Source: Acuticoccus sp. I52.16.1
GTDB lineage: Bacteria > Pseudomonadota > Alphaproteobacteria > Rhizobiales > Amorphaceae
DNA: 64,000 nucleotides
NCBI RefSeq assembly: GCF_022865125.1
Contig: NZ_CP094828.1
Coordinates: 1,488,001-1,552,000, forward strand
Direction: 5' to 3'
Below are positions 42,751-51,773 of the stretch, piece after piece. Each line of letters opens with the position of its first letter. The stretch's first letter is position 1. The notes under the pieces are model-generated. The model saw nothing but the letters and a program-made list of their open reading frames with translations. It had not been told where the DNA came from and ran no database searches. The translations under genes were made by a program, and so were the position numbers.

Positions 42751-44367
42751 ATGACTCCCATGGCTCGTTCCTGGCGACTGGCGACGGTCGCAGCCGTTGC
42801 GCTCGCGCTTCCGGTCGCAGCGGCCGCCGAGGTGCCGTTGCCGCGCCTCTCGCCCAAGGCCGACGCGGTGCCCGCCGCCAGCATCGCCCCCCGTGGCGAG
42901 ACTTTCGAGGCGATGGCGGTCCCGGCGACCATCGAAGCGGCGATCGAGGCCGAGGTGTCGACCGACGTCTGGCTCGCGGTCGCCCGATATTACGCGATGC
43001 GCGACTACGCCCCGGTGTGGACCGAGGCGCGCGCCGCCACGTTGCGGGCCCGCCTCGCCGAGGCCGCCTACGACGGGCTCGACCCCGAGGCCTACGCCGT
43101 GGCCGACTATGGCGACGGCATCGCCGAGCGCGCCCGCGAGGACGTGGCCCTGACCGAGGCGGCGCTGCGCTACGCCCGCCACGCCCACTCCGGGCGCATC
43201 GCGCCGACGGACGTGTCGCGGATCATGACGATGGACCCGCCGAAGCTGAGGGAGCTGCGCTTCCTGGTGCGGCTCGGCCGCGCCGAGGACGTGGTCAAGA
43301 CGCTGGAGAGCGTCCACCCGCAGCACGCCCAGTACCAGCGTCTGCGCGCGGCGCTGCGCAAGACGCTGGACAGCAGCGTCCCCCAGCCGCCCGCGGTCGG
43401 CGACGGGCCGGCGCTGAAGGTTGGCTCCAGCGGGCCGCGCGTCGCCATTTTACGCGCCCGCGTCGGCGCGACCGTGCGCCGCGGCGCGGACCCGGAGGTG
43501 TTCGACCAGGATCTCGCCGTCGCCGTCGCCACCTGGCAACGCGCCAACGGGCTCGGCGCGGATGGGATCGTCGGCCCCAACACGCTGCGCGTCCTCGACG
43601 GTGCGTCGGAGGCCGAGCAGGCCGAGGCGCTGATCTCCAACATGGAGCGCTGGCGGTGGATGCCGCGCTGGCTCGGCAACCATCACGTCTTCGTCAACGT
43701 GCCCGCCTACCGGGTCGAGGTCGTCGACGGGGGCGAGGCGACCTATACCGGCCGCGTCGTCGTCGGTACCCCCTCCAACCCGACGCCGATCTTCTCCGAC
43801 GAGATCGAGCACATCGTCGTCAATCCGTACTGGAACGTGCCCTACTCGATCGCCAAGAACGAGATGCTGGGCGGGATCCGGTCCAATCCGGCCGGCTACA
43901 TGGCCAAGCGCAACTACGAGGTCGTCTTCAACGGCCGCGTGGTGAACCCGGCGACGGTGAACTGGAACGAGGCGACCTTGCGGCGCGTGCGCATCCGCGA
44001 GCGGCCGGGGCGGGGCAATGCGCTGGGGGCGGTGAAGTTCCTGTTCCCCAACCAGCATGCCGTCTACCTGCACGACACGCCCTCCAAGCACCTCTTCAGC
44101 CGCGACCGCCGCGCCTACAGCCACGGCTGCGTGCGGGTGGAGAACCCGTTCGAGTTCGCCGCCGCGCTGCTGTCGCGCGAGCCGAACCTTTCCGGGCCGG
44201 GGATCGAGCGCATGGTCGGCGGCGGCGAGAAGTGGCTGAACACGCAGGAGCACATCCCCGTCCACCTCGCCTATTTCACCCGAGAGGTGACGGCTGCGGG
44301 CAACGTGGTGCGGCTGGACGACGTGTACGGCTTCGATTCGCGCACGCAGCGCAAGCTCGGCCTCTGA
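42751..44367 (+). CDS. L,D-transpeptidase, YcbB-like, with peptidoglycan-binding domain
   Basis: 538 residues, exported (signal about 4-30, VAAVALALPVAAAAE). Order: scaffold domain (YYAMRDYAPVWTEARAATLRARL, about 78-100), peptidoglycan-binding repeat (VATWQRANGLGADGIVGPNTLRVL, about 258-281) and a YkuD catalytic domain with HDTPSKHLF and YSHGCVRVENPFEFA, where C460 is the nucleophile. These enzymes form 3-3 cross-links or attach proteins to peptidoglycan. ATG at 42751 is preferred; an ATG 9 bases later is possible. Divergent from pepF; a YcbK-like envelope gene follows on the same strand. Confidence 0.93.
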   Translation: MTPMARSWRLATVAAVALALPVAAAAEVPLPRLSPKADAVPAASIAPRGETFEAMAVPATIEAAIEAEVSTDVWLAVARYYAMRDYAPVWTEARAATLRARLAEAAYDGLDPEAYAVADYGDGIAERAREDVALTEAALRYARHAHSGRIAPTDVSRIMTMDPPKLRELRFLVRLGRAEDVVKTLESVHPQHAQYQRLRAALRKTLDSSVPQPPAVGDGPALKVGSSGPRVAILRARVGATVRRGADPEVFDQDLAVAVATWQRANGLGADGIVGPNTLRVLDGASEAEQAEALISNMERWRWMPRWLGNHHVFVNVPAYRVEVVDGGEATYTGRVVVGTPSNPTPIFSDEIEHIVVNPYWNVPYSIAKNEMLGGIRSNPAGYMAKRNYEVVFNGRVVNPATVNWNEATLRRVRIRERPGRGNALGAVKFLFPNQHAVYLHDTPSKHLFSRDRRAYSHGCVRVENPFEFAAALLSREPNLSGPGIERMVGGGEKWLNTQEHIPVHLAYFTREVTAAGNVVRLDDVYGFDSRTQRKLGL

Positions 44368-44376
44368 AAACAGGGA

Positions 44377-44398
44377 GCCGCCATGCAGCTATGGCGGC
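44377..44398 (+). terminator. Hairpin after the L,D-transpeptidase gene
   Basis: GCCGCCAT (44377-44384) and ATGGCGGC (44391-44398) form a perfect 8-base stem with a 6-base loop, 9 bases after the stop. There is no T tract behind it. The rest of the gap to 44596 is less GC-rich and likely carries the promoter of the next gene. Confidence 0.4.
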
Positions 44399-44596
44399 CG
44401 AATGCAGAAAACTGTGCTCTTCTCGCCACAGTGAGCGGCCATGACATAACGGGTCTTCCGGACTCGACGGCAATTCGTTAAGGCTCCGGCAAGCGTTGGG
44501 TCTTAATTCCAAGTTGCTACGTCGATGATCCGGCGTACCCTGATGTGTCCGACAGGGGGCGGCCGCTTGACACGATTGCGAGTCCAGAGTTCCGCC

Positions 44597-46330
44597 ATGT
44601 TACGTTGCGGCAAATCACTGCGCCGTGCGGCCCGCATCCGTTCGCTGGGCTTCGCCGCGATCCTCGGGTCCCTGCTCTTCGCCTCCGGCGTGAGTGAGGC
44701 GGAAGCCTCGTCCCGGACCCTCAAGCTCTATTTCACCCACACCCGCGAGAGCATCGAGATCGTCTACAAGCGCAACGGCAGCTATGTCGGTTCCGCGCTG
44801 CGCGACCTCAACCGCTTCCTGCGCGACTGGCGCCGCAACGAGGCGACCAAGATGGATCCGGAGCTGTTCGATCTGCTCTGGGAGTTGCAGCAGGAATTCG
44901 GCGGCACCATCAACGTCGTGTCCGCCTACCGCTCGCCGGCGACCAACTCGATGCTGCGCAGCCGCTCGCGCGGTGTGGCGAAGAACTCGCAGCACATGGC
45001 CGGCCGCGCGATCGACTTCTACATCAAGGGCGCCAACCTCTCGAAACTGCGCGCCGCGGGCATGAAGCGTCAGGTCGGCGGCGTCGGCTACTATCCGACC
45101 TCCGGCAGCCCCTTCGTCCACATGGACACCGGCAGCGTTCGCGCCTGGCCGCGCATGTCGCGCTCCGAGCTGGCACGGGTCTTCCCCAACGGCAAGACGC
45201 TGCACCTTCCGTCCGACGGCAAGCCGCTTGCCGGTTATGCCGAGGCCCAGCGCCTGGAGAAGGAAGGCAAGCTCACCAGCCTGCGTGACGGTGGTGGCGG
45301 CGGTGGCGGCAACGTGTTCGCCGCGCTCTTCGGCGGCGGCAACGACGATGAGGAGGGTGACGACGAGGTCGTGACCGATCGCGTCACCACGCGCCGCAGC
45401 CGGCCCCAGGCCACCGAGGTCGCCGCGGCGCGGTCGCGCGAGACGCGGGTCGAGTCGGCGCGGGTCGCCCCGGCGCAGCGCCCGGCTCCGCCCCCCCGCG
45501 AGGAACCGACGCAGACCGCCGCGGCCGACACCTCCGACTCCGATTCCGGTGGTGGCTTCTTCCGCCAGCTCCCCAGCGTGTCGCTCGGCGGGCTGATCGG
45601 CCGCTCGCGCCGGAGCGACGAGCAGGAGGCCCCCGCCGTCGAGCCCGTCGCCCTCCCCTCCACGCCGCTGACCGCGGTCGCGTCCGACGGCGGCCAGTCG
45701 GCCCCGGCGCCGACCCCGACGCCCGCGCCGCCCCCCGCCGCCGCGCCCGCTGCGGCCGACGCGCCGAGCGAAGACGCCGCCGACGCGCCGATCGTCGTCG
45801 CCGCGCTGCCGCCGCAGCGGCCGCGCCCGCGCGCCACGGCCGCCGAGCCCGCCATCGCGCAACCGGCCGTCGCCGCCACGACGGCGACCCCGGCCGCCAC
45901 CCTCGCCTATGCGCGTGACGATGCCGGGCTCGACGCCGACTCGCCGCAGACCGCCGTCGCCGCGATCATCCCGCGCCCGTCCGACGTCGCCGCCGCTACG
46001 CCGGCCGCCATGCCGCGCCAGGCCGTCACGCTCGGCCTGCCCGAGCGCGGCCCGGTGCCGAGCGCCCTCACCGTCGACGCGGTCGACGCGCTGATGACCC
46101 CGGTCCACGACGTCGCGCCCGAGCTGGTCGCCAACGTCTCCGGCGTCTCCGGCCGCGACTTCGCGACGCTGCTGGCGCCCGACCGCACCGCAGCCGCGAG
46201 CGACGGCGTCCTCCTCGCACCCGGTTTCCTCGGCTCGGCCACGACCATCGCCGAAGGCGGCGCCGAGTGGCTCGACACCGACCGCTTCACCGGCACACGG
46301 GTGACGGTGTTCGCCAGCCCGCGCTCCTGA
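44597..46330 (+). CDS. YcbK-like (DUF882, M15 peptidase) envelope protein with long disordered tail
   Basis: 577 residues from MLRCGKSLRRAARIRS (an earlier ATG at 44525 adds 24). Signal-type N-terminus ending near EAEASS. The M15/DUF882 domain spans about 38-190, with LWELQQEFGGTINVVSAYRS, SQHMAGRAIDFYIKG (H133, D140) and SPFVHMDTG (H175), the zinc triad of D-Ala-D-Ala peptidase relatives. From about 230 onward the protein is a low-complexity Ala/Pro/Asp region with no clear fold. It probably trims or binds peptidoglycan in the periplasm. It follows the L,D-transpeptidase and ends at a strong terminator. Confidence 0.88.
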   Translation: MLRCGKSLRRAARIRSLGFAAILGSLLFASGVSEAEASSRTLKLYFTHTRESIEIVYKRNGSYVGSALRDLNRFLRDWRRNEATKMDPELFDLLWELQQEFGGTINVVSAYRSPATNSMLRSRSRGVAKNSQHMAGRAIDFYIKGANLSKLRAAGMKRQVGGVGYYPTSGSPFVHMDTGSVRAWPRMSRSELARVFPNGKTLHLPSDGKPLAGYAEAQRLEKEGKLTSLRDGGGGGGGNVFAALFGGGNDDEEGDDEVVTDRVTTRRSRPQATEVAAARSRETRVESARVAPAQRPAPPPREEPTQTAAADTSDSDSGGGFFRQLPSVSLGGLIGRSRRSDEQEAPAVEPVALPSTPLTAVASDGGQSAPAPTPTPAPPPAAAPAAADAPSEDAADAPIVVAALPPQRPRPRATAAEPAIAQPAVAATTATPAATLAYARDDAGLDADSPQTAVAAIIPRPSDVAAATPAAMPRQAVTLGLPERGPVPSALTVDAVDALMTPVHDVAPELVANVSGVSGRDFATLLAPDRTAAASDGVLLAPGFLGSATTIAEGGAEWLDTDRFTGTRVTVFASPRS

Positions 46331-46350
46331 CCGAGGCGCTCACCAGGCAC

Positions 46351-46388
46351 AAAAAAACCCCGCGCAGTGCAAGCTGCGCGGGGTTTTT
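46351..46388. terminator. Strong bidirectional intrinsic terminator
   Basis: CCCCGCGCAG (46358-46367) and CTGCGCGGGG (46374-46383) form a perfect 10-base stem with a 6-base loop, preceded by seven A and followed by five T. It serves the YcbK-like gene on the plus strand and can also serve gapR on the minus strand. Confidence 0.95.
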
Positions 46389-46485
46389 CATGTCCACCTC
46401 ACGGGACGCCGGGCTTACGACGCCATGGCGGCCGACCGCCGGGCGCCGCGGGGCGACCGGCCCTCCCGGTTCACCGGCGCGCGGG

Positions 46486-46788
46486 TCAGGCTGCCTCGGC
46501 CTGCTGTCCGACGCGCGCCTCGGCCCGCTCGATCCCCTCTTCGGTGAAGCGCATGCCGAGGGCCTGCATGTAGAGGTCGAGGATCGCCTCGAACTCCGTG
46601 CGCTCGTTCGGCTCCTGCTTGCGCAGCCGCACGATCTGGCGGAGCACCTTCGCGTCGAACCCGTTCGCCTTCGCCTCCGCGTAGACGTCCTTGATGTCGT
46701 CCGCGATGCCCTGCTTCTCCTCTTCGAGACGCTCGATCCGCTCGACAATCGCCCGCAGCTGGTCGCCAGCCACACCTTCGTTGACCAT
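46486..46788 (-). CDS. gapR: GapR (DUF2312) nucleoid-associated protein
   Basis: 100 residues, almost wholly helical. The DUF2312 sequence is clear: [48 protein letters not shown], then [14 protein letters not shown]. In Caulobacter GapR tetramers clamp overtwisted AT-rich DNA ahead of forks and polymerases and are needed for growth. The last 12 residues extend beyond the conserved core. It is convergent with the YcbK-like gene; its promoter faces a long non-coding region. Confidence 0.93.
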   Translation of the reverse strand: MVNEGVAGDQLRAIVERIERLEEEKQGIADDIKDVYAEAKANGFDAKVLRQIVRLRKQEPNERTEFEAILDLYMQALGMRFTEEGIERAEARVGQQAEAA

Positions 46789-47496
46789 CGGTCCATCTCC
46801 ACTGATTTACGCGTACGAGTTTCGACGTCTGGCCGTCCGGATCAATCGGCCAGAGACGTTCGTCCCCGTTGTCCGCTCAATTCCACGCCACAGAGTTTCG
46901 GAAGCCTTAACCGCTGTGGCCTCGCTGCGTCGCGTGCCGGGGCCCGAGGCCTTCAGCTAGGGCCGCGTTGCATTCCTGCCTTGAGGCTGGGTCGGCCGTC
47001 GAGACGGACAATCGCCCTCGGGGAGGGTTTCAGACCGGTGCAAAGATGGTACAGCGGGCGACAAAATGTGTGACAGACAAAAATATCTCGCGCTGTTTCG
47101 TCCTTGCGACACGGCCACCTTCGAATCGAATCGAGGTAGTTCGCAAATGTTTCCCGCCGCTTTTCGGGCATTTTCGAGGACAGAAGGTTGCCGAACGCAT
47201 TCTTCCGCGTCATGTCGGAGCATAGAGTTGCGATGTGGCCGATAATCAAGTGTCAAGGATAATGCGAGAACCCTGTGGAAATAACAGCTCCGCGAAAGCC
47301 TCATGCCCTATCTACGAGTAACATTCAGTTGCGAGGGAGATTCGGGGTGGTTAACCCGCGTGCGTAAACGCTTGCCTTGTCAGCGTTGGCGCTCGACCCC
47401 CGCGATTGACAAGGCGCGAGCAAGCTCGCATGAACACCGCGGTCACGCGCCGCGAACCAGTTTATGATGAACGAAAAATAGGACGGCTCGCTGCAG
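46789..47496. other. 708-base non-coding region, lower GC, with inverted repeats
   Basis: No supported gene. The middle (about 47050-47300) is clearly less GC-rich than the rest of the window. GCCTTGTCA (47374-47382) and TGACAAGGC (47407-47415) are a perfect 9-base inverted repeat 24 bases apart, and GCGAG-CAAG-CTCGC follows immediately (from 47417). Promoters for gapR (left) and the DUF1036-pyk pair (right) are expected here. A 98-codon frame on the minus strand (46953-47249) has no recognisable product. Confidence 0.5.
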
Positions 47497-47955
47497 ATGT
47501 TCCGACTCCCCCGCCGCGTACTGACGGGCCCGCTCGTCCTCCTTCTTGTGACTTTCGCGGCCGTATTCTCCGGTACGACTGATGCTTCCGCCGAACTCCG
47601 CCTGTGCAATAAGACCCCTGTGCAGGTCGGCATCGCGATCGGCTACCGAAACAACGAAGAGTGGGTGAGCGAGGGGTGGTGGAACCTCGACGCCGAGTCA
47701 TGTCAGGTTGTGGTCGACGGACCTCTCCCGTCCAGGTATTACTACCTCTACGCCCTCGACTATGAGGAAGGCGGCGCTTGGGGAGGCACAGCCTTTATGT
47801 GCACGTCAGATAAAGAGTTCACCATCCAAGGCACCAACAACTGCGTCGCCCGCGGTTACGAGCGTCGCGGCTTCGTCGAAGTCGACACCGGCGACCGCCT
47901 CACGTGGACGGTCCAGCTGACCGAGCGGCCGAAAGCCGGTATCGGCGGACAATGA
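47497..47955 (+). CDS. DUF1036 secreted protein
   Basis: 152 residues with a signal peptide (LTGPLVLLLVTFAAVFSGTTDASAE). The mature part has LRLCNKTPVQVGIAIGYRNN, SEGWWNLDAESCQVVVDGPL and RYYYLYALDYEEGG, with cysteines near 42, 69, 109 and 119 that could form disulfides; this is the DUF1036 pattern. Its role is unknown, but the gene commonly precedes pyruvate kinase in Rhizobiales as I recall, and here its stop overlaps the pyk ATG by four bases. Confidence 0.88.
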   Translation: MFRLPRRVLTGPLVLLLVTFAAVFSGTTDASAELRLCNKTPVQVGIAIGYRNNEEWVSEGWWNLDAESCQVVVDGPLPSRYYYLYALDYEEGGAWGGTAFMCTSDKEFTIQGTNNCVARGYERRGFVEVDTGDRLTWTVQLTERPKAGIGGQ

Positions 47956-49382
47956 TACGCGCGCGGCGAGTCCGCGTCGTCGCCACGCTGGGTCCGGCCT
48001 CCTCCGAGCAGGATCAGATCGCCGAACTGCACCGTGCCGGAGCGGACGTCTTCCGGATCAACATGAGCCACGCCGATCACGGCCTGATGCGCACCCTGGT
48101 CTCCCGCATTCGCGCGGTCGAGGCCGCCGCCGGCTCACCGATCACCATCCTCGCCGACCTCCAGGGACCGAAGCTGCGCGTCGGCACGTTCGCCGACGGC
48201 CCGGTAATGCTCGCCGAAGGTGACACCTTCACGCTCGACGCCGACCCTGCGCCCGGCGACCAGACCCGCGTGCACCTGCCGCACCCGGAGATCCTGCGCG
48301 CGCTGGAGCCCGGCCATCGCCTCCTGCTGGACGACGGCAAGGTCGCCCTCCGGGTCACCGAGGCCTCGCCGCAAAAGGCAGTAAGCGTGGTGACGGTCGG
48401 CGGTAAGCTGTCCGACCGCAAGGGCGTCAGCTGTCCCGACACGCTGATCGCGGTCGGCGCCCTGACCCCGAAGGACCGCTCCGACCTCGACGCCGCGCTC
48501 GAGGCCGAGGTCGACTGGATCGCGCTCTCCTTCATCCAGCGGCCGGACGACCTGGCCGAGGCCCGCAAGGTCGCCCGTGGCCGCGCCGGCATCCTCGCCA
48601 AAATCGAGAAGCCCCAGGCGATCGAACGGCTGGACGACATCATCGAGCTGTCCGACGCACTGATGGTCGCCCGTGGCGACCTCGGCGTCGAGATGCCGCT
48701 GCAGGACGTTCCGAGCCTGCAGAAGCGCATCACCCGCGCCGCCCGGCGCGCCGGCAAGCCCGTCGTCGTCGCGACGCAGATGCTCGAGAGCATGATCACC
48801 GCCCCCGTCCCCACCCGCGCCGAGGTGTCGGACGTCGCCACCGCCGTCTACGAAGGGGTCGACGCCGTCATGCTGTCGGCCGAATCCGCCGCGGGCCAAT
48901 ACCCGGTCGAGGCGGTCGGCACGATGGACCGCGTCGCCCGCTCGGTCGAAGCCGACGAGACCTACCGCACCATCCTCAACGCCCAGCGCATGGAGCCGGA
49001 CGCGACCGGGGCCGACGCTCTCGCCGCCGCCGCGCGCCAGATCGCAGAGACGCTGAGCGTCGGTGTCATCGCCTGCTACACCTCCTCCGGATCGACGGTG
49101 ATCCGCGTCGCGCGCGAGCGGCCGACGGCGCAGATCTTCGCCTTCTGCCCCCGCATCGAGACGGCGCGGCGGCTCGGGATCGTCTGGGGCGTGACCAGCA
49201 TCGCCACCACCCCCAGCGAAGACCTCGAGGACTTCATCGCCGACGCGGGGGCACGCATCGTCGAGGCCGGCCAGGGCCGCACCGGCGACCGGTTGCTCGC
49301 GGTGGCCGGAGTGCCGCTGGATACCCCCGGCGTCACCAATGCGTTGCAACTGGCCTTTATCCGCTCTCGCGACGAGCGATGA
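47952..49382 (+). CDS. pyk: Pyruvate kinase
   Basis: 476 residues. RVRVVATLGPASSEQDQIAELHRAGADVFRINMSHAD at the start, LADLQGPKLRVG, then the active-site signature ILAKIEKPQAIERLDDIIELSDALMVARGDLGVEMPLQDVP, and VVVATQMLESMITAPVPTRAEVSDVATAV. The C-terminal allosteric domain begins near 340. It converts phosphoenolpyruvate and ADP to pyruvate and ATP. Translationally coupled to the DUF1036 gene. Confidence 0.97.
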   Translation: MIRARRVRVVATLGPASSEQDQIAELHRAGADVFRINMSHADHGLMRTLVSRIRAVEAAAGSPITILADLQGPKLRVGTFADGPVMLAEGDTFTLDADPAPGDQTRVHLPHPEILRALEPGHRLLLDDGKVALRVTEASPQKAVSVVTVGGKLSDRKGVSCPDTLIAVGALTPKDRSDLDAALEAEVDWIALSFIQRPDDLAEARKVARGRAGILAKIEKPQAIERLDDIIELSDALMVARGDLGVEMPLQDVPSLQKRITRAARRAGKPVVVATQMLESMITAPVPTRAEVSDVATAVYEGVDAVMLSAESAAGQYPVEAVGTMDRVARSVEADETYRTILNAQRMEPDATGADALAAAARQIAETLSVGVIACYTSSGSTVIRVARERPTAQIFAFCPRIETARRLGIVWGVTSIATTPSEDLEDFIADAGARIVEAGQGRTGDRLLAVAGVPLDTPGVTNALQLAFIRSRDER

Positions 49383-49461
49383 CAACCGGACCGAGCAACG
49401 AGTTGCCAACACAATCTTAGCGTGATTATCTGGCGCGACCCACAACGAGGGATCGCACCCG

Positions 49462-51663
49462 GTGTTTCGCTCGCGGCTCTTCCCGGTTCGGGCCTTCCTC
49501 GTTCGGCTCGCCCCCGCCCGGCTGTTTCTTGTCCGGCTGTTTCTCGCCCGGCGACCGGGCGCCCGGCCCGCACGCCCCCCGGCCGCCTCTGACGCGCCGA
49601 GGCTCCGCCGCCGGTCCGTCTTCGCGGCACCGTCGCAGCGCGCCGGCCCGGCCGCCCCATCCCCGGTCGCACCCTTCCCCGCCGCCCCCGCCGCACGCTT
49701 CCCCCCCGCGCCGGAGCCGGAGCCCTTCTCCGCGACCTTCGCCCACGTCGCCCCACGCCGGCCGCGGCTGACCGCGCGGGACGCCTGCTTCGCGCTCGGC
49801 GCCGCCAACCGCGGCCCCAGCGCGGCACGCCGTCGCGGCCCCCTGCCCGATGTCGCCCGATCCATCGCGCTGGCAGAGCCGCAGGATTGCCTCGATGCCG
49901 CGTTCGCGTCCGAGCGTTGGCGGCCCTCGGCGGTCAACCGCGCCGCGCGGCGCCCGTGCGCCAACCCGCCCCCCTTCCGCGACGTGGACTATTTCGCCGC
50001 GCTCGCCCGCTGGCTCGGCTGCGCGTTCGACCGTGGGCCCGGCCTCGCCGCCCTCGCCCGGCACCAGCGGCTCGACGTCACGACCTCCGACGACGGCGTC
50101 GTCCTGCGCGGCGATCGTGACGGCAAGCCCTACATCGCCATCGTCCCGGCGCTCGGCTGGCTGCCGCACCTCGGCGCCCTCGTCGCCGAGACGCCGGCCT
50201 ATGCGGACGAGATTACCATCGTCCCGCCACAAGCCGTGGTCGAGGCGCTGGGCGACCGTGGCCCGGTCGTCGCGCACGGACGGCTCGATCCCCTGCATGG
50301 CGTGCCCGACCGCGACCTGGCCGACCGCGTGCTGACGCCCGGTCAGGCCGTCACCCTCGCCAGCTTCGGAGCGGTGCTCCTGTTCGCGCTGTTGGTGCAC
50401 CCGATCGCCAGCCTGATGGTGCTGATCGCGGCCATGACGACGGTGCTGATCGGCTACGCGGCGAGCCGTGCGATGGCGCTCGCGGGGCATGCCAGCGGCG
50501 CTCCGCCGCGCCGCCGCCTCAAGTCGCGGGAGCTTCCCGAATATTCGATCCTCGTCCCGCTCTACAAGGAGGACGAGGGGTTGAAGCACCTCGTCGCCGC
50601 GCTCACCCGGCTCGACTATCCGCCCGACAAGCTGGACATCCAGTTCCTGGTCGAGGTCGACGACACGGTCACCCAGCGCGCGGTGCTGCGCGAGGCGCAC
50701 GACCTGCGCTGCCGCATGACGATCGTGCCGGCGGGCCTGCCACGGACCAAGCCGCGGGCGCTCAATATCGGGCTGCGCCAGGCGCGCGGCAGCCTCGTCA
50801 CGATCTTCGACGCGGAGGACCGGCCCGACCCCAAGCAGCTGCGCATCGCGGCCGAGACCTTCGCCGCCGCCCCGCCCCGGCTCGCCGCCGTGCAGGCGCA
50901 CCTCACGATCGACCACATGAGCGACAATTGGCTGACGAAGATGTTCGCGATCGAGTATGCGTGCCTCTTCGACCATATCCTGCCGATGGTGGCCGCCGAG
51001 GGCCGGCTGCTGCTGCTCGGCGGCACCTCCAACCACTTCCGCACCGACGCGCTGGTCGAGGCGGGCGGGTGGGACCCCTACAACGTCACCGAGGATGCCG
51101 ACCTCGCCGTGCGACTGTGCCGCAGCGGCTACCGCATCGCGATGATCGACTCCCACACCTGGGAGGAGGCACCCGTCTCGATCGAGGCGTGGCTGAAGCA
51201 GCGCTCCCGCTGGTTCAAGGGCTTCATTCAGACCTGGCTCGTCCACAACCGCCAGCCGCTGGCTTTCCTGCGCGAGGCCGGCCCGGCCGACACGCTGGTC
51301 TTCCACGTCTTCATCCTCGGCGCGCTGACGGCAGCGCTCGCCCATTGCGCCTTCCTGGTGCAACTCGCCCTGGTGCTGCTGGGCGAGCCGGTGCTCTTCG
51401 GCCAGTCCATCTGGCTGGGCGGCCTGCAGACGCTCGCCGTCGCCGTCGGCTACGGCACCAGCTTCATCCTGGGCGTGCGCAGCATCCAACGCCGCCGCAG
51501 CGGGGCGATCAGCCCATGGGCCGTCGCATGGTTCCCGGTCTACTGGGTCCTGATGGGCGTCGCGGTGCTGATCGCAGTGCACGACATCGTGCGCAAGCCC
51601 CACCACTGGCGCAAGACCACACACGGCGTCGCCGCCCGGCCGCGCCGCATCACCGCCCATTGA
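49462..51663 (+). CDS. GT2 family membrane glycosyltransferase (cellulose-synthase-like)
   Basis: 733 residues from a GTG with ACGAGGGA ahead. The first 30 residues are five-residue repeats (FPVRA FLVRL APARL FLVRL FLARR) and the next 130 are Ala/Pro/Arg-rich and may be disordered. Residues about 160-270 resemble the GSPII_E N-terminal domain. Two helices (about 295-340) precede the GT-A domain with SILVPLYKEDEG, FLVEVDD, IFDAEDRPDP, NVTEDADLAVRL and KQRSRWFKGFIQTW (D, DxD, TED, QxxRW motifs). More helices close the protein. It should make or export a beta-linked polysaccharide. Neither acceptor nor sugar can be told; the extreme N-terminus is uncertain. Confidence 0.85.
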   Translation: MFRSRLFPVRAFLVRLAPARLFLVRLFLARRPGARPARPPAASDAPRLRRRSVFAAPSQRAGPAAPSPVAPFPAAPAARFPPAPEPEPFSATFAHVAPRRPRLTARDACFALGAANRGPSAARRRGPLPDVARSIALAEPQDCLDAAFASERWRPSAVNRAARRPCANPPPFRDVDYFAALARWLGCAFDRGPGLAALARHQRLDVTTSDDGVVLRGDRDGKPYIAIVPALGWLPHLGALVAETPAYADEITIVPPQAVVEALGDRGPVVAHGRLDPLHGVPDRDLADRVLTPGQAVTLASFGAVLLFALLVHPIASLMVLIAAMTTVLIGYAASRAMALAGHASGAPPRRRLKSRELPEYSILVPLYKEDEGLKHLVAALTRLDYPPDKLDIQFLVEVDDTVTQRAVLREAHDLRCRMTIVPAGLPRTKPRALNIGLRQARGSLVTIFDAEDRPDPKQLRIAAETFAAAPPRLAAVQAHLTIDHMSDNWLTKMFAIEYACLFDHILPMVAAEGRLLLLGGTSNHFRTDALVEAGGWDPYNVTEDADLAVRLCRSGYRIAMIDSHTWEEAPVSIEAWLKQRSRWFKGFIQTWLVHNRQPLAFLREAGPADTLVFHVFILGALTAALAHCAFLVQLALVLLGEPVLFGQSIWLGGLQTLAVAVGYGTSFILGVRSIQRRRSGAISPWAVAWFPVYWVLMGVAVLIAVHDIVRKPHHWRKTTHGVAARPRRITAH
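49464..49553 (+). repeat. 15-base degenerate tandem repeat at the start of the GT2 gene
   Basis: Six units of 15 bases: GTTTCGCTCGCGGCT, CTTCCCGGTTCGGGC, CTTCCTCGTTCGGCT, CGCCCCCGCCCGGCT, GTTTCTTGTCCGGCT, GTTTCTCGCCCGGCG. All end in CGGCT or a variant. In the gene frame they encode F-L-V-R-L-type pentapeptides; on the other strand, hydrophilic E/K-x-x-P pentapeptides. Confidence 0.8.
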
Positions 51664-51773
51664 TCCCCTTGCGCGCCCCCCGCGTCCGCGCGCCCCCTCA
51701 CCTCGCCGCACGGGCGCGCCGTCCGCCCCCGTCCCTCGGTGATCTCGGGTGCCTGCGCGACGCCGGCGCGACC

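Noticed and set aside
46953-47249. A 98-codon minus-strand frame in the gapR-DUF1036 gap
   Set aside because: It has several Cys and Arg residues but no recognised family, no convincing ribosome-binding site and no partner gene. Left as non-coding until transcription is shown.
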